A stretch of DNA of 64,000 nucleotides from NCBI RefSeq assembly GCF_001659605.2, contig NC_035171.2, forward strand, positions 27,073,825 through 27,137,824. The letters run 5' to 3'. Shown here one piece after another: positions 60,658-64,000 of this stretch (its first letter is position 1; every line of letters starts with the position of its first letter). The notes under the pieces were generated by a model. That model was not told the DNA's origin. It did not search any database and saw nothing but the letters and a program-made list of their open reading frames with translations. The position numbers were made by a program, and so were the translations under genes. The DNA comes from Manihot esculenta (taxonomy: Eukaryota; Streptophyta; Magnoliopsida; Malpighiales; Euphorbiaceae).

Positions 60658-60666
60658 GAGGGGGTG
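60658..60666 (+). other. copia polypurine tract
   Basis: GAGGGGG followed by TG immediately before the 3' LTR; primes plus-strand synthesis. Confidence 0.85.
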
Positions 60667-60804
60667 TATTAGATAGAGATGTATCTTTGTAGAGATAAAT
60701 GTTAAAGGTTGTTAGTATAGCTGTACTATAACAAACCTTATCTTGTAAAGGTTATTTATACCCATGTTTGCAGTTTAATAAATATACTTTTTGCCTACTG
60801 TTCA
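60667..60804 (+). repeat. copia 3' LTR (138 bp)
   Basis: Same ends as the 5' LTR, with one substitution (60726-60735 reads GTACTATAAC). Followed by the target copy ATGAG. Confidence 0.95.
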
Positions 60805-60809
60805 ATGAG

Positions 60810-61450
60810 CAAGGTAATTAGGATTAGAAAAGGTGTTTTCCTCCTCTTCTAACAGTTTCTGAATGATACACTTCCTATCACGTTTGTCTCTATTTTGTTG
60901 GGCCCCCATCTACTTATCTCCTGCACACAATTATCATGTTTATCCAATATCTTAGGATTGGAAAACCTAGTCCACCCTTTACACACAACGTCTTCTAACT
61001 CATCATCAAGTAACCATGAGTTATCGAATTTAAACTTCCTTCTCCCTACTGTCACAACATCAACTCTGGTGGAAAATAATAAGAATTTATGAGCTGAGGT
61101 AAGCGAAGAGAGAACTTTAACGTTACTGTCTCTAAATTGATTCAACCATATACTATTAGCAAAACACATGTCCAACTTCTCACGAATCACAACTTCCCTA
61201 TGGTGCCTCTGTTCTGTTCCCAGGTAAATTTAGGACCTGTCGTAATTACCTCAGCCAAATCGGCATCCTCCACCGCTGAACATAAGCCATTCATAAAAAT
61301 TTGTGGCTGTAGTAAGCCACCTTCTTTCTCATCTTGTGATAGAATATCATTAAAATCACCTAAACATATCCAAGCTTTGTCATCTCTATTCGCTAAAGCT
61401 CTTAACAAATTCCATGAAAACCTCATATAATTCCTTTCTGGATGACCATA
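60810..61450 (-). pseudogene. LINE 2 ORF2, endonuclease half
   Basis: Minus-strand pieces WICLGDFNDILSQDEKEGG with GPKFTWEQNRG (61426-61187) and REKLDMCFANSIWLNQF with FKFDNSWLLDDE (61190-60849) are the C-terminal half of the apurinic-type endonuclease of plant LINEs. The frame changes once near 61190. At 60810 the frame meets the copia target site and continues, in phase, at 56274. Confidence 0.85.
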
Positions 61451-61762
61451 GAAGCCTGTTAACCGAAAAAACTCTCATTCCCAATAAAAATTACAATCAA
61501 TAAAATATTTCGAGTACCCTGTAATTTAAACATCCACAGTATTATTCCACATCAAAGCTAAACCTCCACCTCATCCCATATTATCCACAGTAAAATGATT
61601 TGAAAAACACAAACTCCGTCTAACCTCCTCCACCTTCCTATCATTCTCTCGCTCTAGTTTCTATCAAGAACACAATGTTTGGCCTGTGAATCAAGGAATA
61701 TTCGTTGAGAATTCTTACTGCCTAGGTGTTGCCAAGACCTCAGCAGTTCCAGCTAAGGTTCA

Positions 61763-62870
61763 TCATGGCTTTCGGCTGTCATGTCTCACATGACTAGCCA
61801 TTGAATTATTTTGAGAAGCTCCATTCAAATCCTTTGACACAAAAACAGATGGTGCTTTGTTGTTATTTTCCTCACGTTGCCTTTTTTTCTTATCATCAGA
61901 CTTTGTAATTCCCTCATGCTTTATTTGGTCCACTGAGGAATTGGGCTGGCCCACTGATTCCACCTCCATCCCTAAAGACAATCTATCTTTCTTAAACCCA
62001 CTTAATGCATTGGTCAAATAAGGATCACGGTAGCCAAAATTATGCATGTTACGTAAACTGCCTTTTTTACCTTCCTCAATTTTTGCCTCAAAATTAGCCA
62101 TACCTTCCAGAGATTCTTTCATAATCCAACTACTCTCCCTCTTCGCCACCCTGTGCGGAGGAGCCTGGAGCGATTCATCCCACCCAAACCGGATGTTTTC
62201 TTTCTTAATCTTCAACCTCCATTCATAAAAACTGTTTGTATGTTCCAATTTTCTACACAAATAGCAAAAGGTGGATAAACGTTTATATTTAAAATAAACA
62301 AAATAGACTAAACCATCTAGAGCCACCAATTTCTTCTTCCGTCGTAACGATGGCAAAATATCGAGTTTTGTTCTGACCCTCATAAACTCGGGGTTTTCCA
62401 TTGCAATGATACGACTATCATACTCCACAAATTGCCCTATGAAATCTCCTAACTACTGATCAGATGCTTCATTCATATAACCAGGTGGGATATCATACAC
62501 TTGAACCCAATAATATGCCTTAAGGAGAGGGATGGTTAAAGGATCAGTAGCAGTTTCAATTTTATCCCACACAAGGATATGTTTATTAAGTGTCATGGTG
62601 ACCCATTCCAGACTCTTTCTACATCAACTTCATTATAAATATGGAATAGAAACCATTTAGCTCCTATATCTTGAATATCCATACCACCTATAGGGTGCCA
62701 AAGATCGGCCAAAACATTCTTCATATTCACAAAATTAATCGAATTCAACGTTAGAAACATTCCAATAAGGCAATGTTCATACGTCGTCGTAGGAGCTCTT
62801 GGTAATGGGGTTAAGTGGATCTCATTGCCCTCCTCTTTATTATTCAAGGAGAGAGAGCATTTAACATATC
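61763..62870 (-). pseudogene. LINE 2 ORF1 (DUF4283-type with CCHC)
   Basis: Pieces at 62847-62593 (LIGMFLTLNSINFVNMKNVL, LADLWHPIGGMDI, LFHIYNEVDVERVW: the DUF4283-like RNA-binding part) and 62428-61763 (KYKRLSTFCYLCRKLEHTNS, a knuckle in which the usual CxxCGxxGH is degraded, then a Lys/Glu-rich tail). ORF1 proteins bind LINE RNA. A stop or shift lies between the pieces near 62440-62590. Confidence 0.82.
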
Positions 62871-63136
62871 CTCCATAGAATGAGAGAAAAAGAGAAAGAC
62901 AAAAGAAAGATAGGAAATAGGAAGAAAAGAAGAAAAGAGGAAAAGAGTCTTAATAACACTGCAAATGCAAAGAAATAAAAGAATGATCACACATCAGGAA
63001 AGAAAATTTATGCAAGAAAGAGAAAGGAAATGGTATATATTTATCGATATCATGCTTATTAACTATCAATATCATGCTTATTAACATAGTTTATTTTTCA
63101 TATTTTGCTAAATAGTAACAACTTTTACTTAAAGGA

Positions 63137-63640
63137 AAAAAGAACTTGGAAAAGTTCCAGATAAACTTACATTTTTTGAGGCCACTCACAAGAAAAAAGA
63201 TGGAACATATGTGAATGAGAATATAAGGCAGTTGATAGTATTGTTCAGTTTATTTACTTAACTGCTTCTCTTTTTTTTTCTAAATAACGTTTTCTCCTTT
63301 TTAATTGTTATATATTTAACCTTATAGGAGAAGGTACATAAACTTATAGCTGAACAAAGCAAAAATTCTACCATTGACTCGAATTAAATGAGAGATTTTT
63401 TCAAGAATTAATGGGTCTAGAGCATAATGGTCGTGTGGGAGCTTTAGGTTCAGGACCAACACCTAGAAGCTATTTTGTGTGACCTCTTACAATGTAGGAT
63501 CTAGATGGGAGGCTTCCTTTAACTCAAGTCAATCAGAAGAGATAGCCATGCTTAAAGAAAAGTTGCAGTCCGTGACAAATAAATGTTAATCATTAGATGA
63601 AATTGTCCATACCTTACTTGGATTTCTATCTCAAATGTTT
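63137..63640 (+). pseudogene. Transposase_24-type (En/Spm-related) fragment
   Basis: Plus-strand pieces GKVPDKLTFFEATHKKKDGT with YVNENIRQLI (63147-63236), then KVHKLIAEQSKN (about 63334) and HNGRVGALGSGPTPRSYF (63422-63475), then a Lys/Glu-rich EEIAMLKEKLQSVTNKC (about 63540). This order (FxATHKKKDG, GRVxxLGxGPTP, short coiled coil) is that of the plant Transposase_24 family linked to En/Spm (CACTA) elements. The 90-base gap may be an intron. Stops are present and no terminal repeats are seen. Confidence 0.7.
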
Positions 63641-63731
63641 TATGGGCAAACTGAAAGTTTTCAAGTATATGCTTTTTGTATTTAACTAGTTGAGCTTTGT
63701 GTTATATTTTCAATTAATTTAAATAATTATG

Positions 63732-64000
63732 TGATATGAAGCAAGTAGTCTTGAATTTTACAGCAGACTTGGACTGAACTTAACTTTAGCCACCGACATC
63801 TGATAGAGACCGATGATAGTTTTTCGAAAAAGAAATTTCGAGACATACGATTTTCAAAAATGTGAAGAGGGTCACAAAGTTCGAAGAGAAAATTCCACTA
63901 TTTAGGAATTAATTTTACATTTTAATTATTTTTTTAGATATTTTTATAATTTTACATATTAGAATTTTTTTTTCTATTATAAATAGCATTTTCTTAGTTA
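63732..64000 (+). repeat. LTR of the same gypsy family as 8987-9372 (cut by the right edge)
   Basis: Starts TGATATGAAGCA and follows 8987 onward through ACCGACATC against ACCGACGTC, AAATTTCGAGAC against AAATTTCGGGAT, ACGATTTTC and the TATA-like TATTATAAATAGC. No polypurine tract precedes it, so it is either a 5' LTR of an element running off the window or a solo LTR. Confidence 0.75.

Larger units (their letters stand above)
56280..60804 (+). mobile_element. complete Ty1/copia retrotransposon (4525 bp), probably young
   Basis: Two 138-bp LTRs (56280-56417, 60667-60804) differ at one position (G against A in GTACTGTAAC). The target duplication ATGAG is perfect on both sides (56275-56279, 60805-60809). 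The primer site TGGTATCAGAGCC starts right after the left LTR and a GAGGGGG polypurine tract precedes the right one. One intact frame fills the interior. The LTRs start TATTAG instead of the usual TGTTAG, shared by both copies. Short LTRs and the domain order fit the Ale/Retrofit-like group, but lineage needs a tree. Everything needed for transposition seems present. Confidence 0.96.
52638..62870 (-). mobile_element. L1-type LINE 2, split by a MITE and a Ty1/copia element
   Basis: The minus-strand order from the right is ORF1 (62847 to about 61763), endonuclease (61426-60849), reverse transcriptase (56256-54180 after the copia insertion), the RT-distal zinc-binding region (54180-53560, broken by the MITE) and RNase H (53281-52990). 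A T run at 52641-52652 is the poly-A tail on the other strand and marks the 3' end. Removing 56280-60809 rejoins the coding frame without a shift. A few stops separate the pieces, so it is a fairly recent but inactive copy. Confidence 0.88.

Noticed and set aside
1..64000. Endogenous viral element (pararetrovirus) behind one of the reverse transcriptases
   Set aside because: Every reverse transcriptase has LTR-retrotransposon or LINE context (integrase, LTRs, primer sites, endonuclease); no movement-protein or capsid pattern of a plant pararetrovirus was seen.
1..64000. CRISPR array, bacterial operon, riboswitch or rRNA genes
   Set aside because: No regularly spaced direct repeats and no prokaryotic gene organisation; introns, LTRs and plant protein families show a plant nuclear genome. 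No rRNA-like sequence was recognised.

Overview
KIND OF ORGANISM. This is repeat-rich, AT-rich nuclear DNA of a eudicot plant. Three host genes with plant-type introns or plant-only families sit in a mosaic of nested plant transposons (Ty3/gypsy, Ty1/copia, L1-type LINEs, Helitron, hAT-like and Mutator-like elements, a TRIM, a SINE). From memory only, the long Ty3/gypsy LTR resembles repeats of Euphorbiaceae such as cassava; this is a low-confidence guess. LAYOUT. 1-5450: a minus-strand Ty3/gypsy element (partial pol, gag, tRNA-iMet primer site, 2268-bp LTR) inserted into an older plus-strand Ty3/gypsy element (5451 to about 9370). 10.2-16.3 kb: a decayed Helitron (Rep and Pif1-type helicase plus an RPA-like reading frame), itself carrying a foldback MITE and an LTR fragment. 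17.1 kb: a SINE. 17473-22669: gene A, a plastid-type carboxyvinyl-carboxyphosphonate phosphorylmutase-like gene (CPPM; PEP mutase/isocitrate lyase superfamily), five exons, minus strand. 23.4-24.6 kb: a hAT-like non-autonomous element with a GC-rich internal duplication. 25.65-29.3 kb: a decayed LINE. 30598-42004: gene B, the tandem paralogue of A, eight exons plus a duplicated and frameshifted copy of its last exon; its 5.9-kb intron 6 contains two inverted hAT-like elements, an intact 312-bp TRIM and a 262-bp tandem repeat. 43485-44735: gene C, an intact PORR-domain organelle RNA-binding protein. 45749-47215: a Mutator-like element with a perfect 10-bp target duplication. 47.46-48.46 kb: a retroposon-like segment. 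49.93-50.9 kb: a chromovirus remnant. 52.64-62.87 kb: a second LINE, split by a foldback MITE (53690-54158) and by a complete, probably young Ty1/copia element (56280-60804) with an open 1389-residue polyprotein. 63.1-63.6 kb: a Transposase_24-type fragment. 63732-64000: an LTR of the same family as the one at 8987. HOW THE PARTS RELATE. Genes A and B share exon sizes, phases and flanking intron sequence, so they arose by tandem duplication. A ends in the shared exon 5 with an in-frame TAG where B continues into three more exons, and the homology stops in the following intron, so A is a 3'-truncated copy. One MITE is present in A and absent from B, giving an internal empty-site control. The rest is layered transposon insertion, and several insertions are dated relative to each other by exact target duplications.
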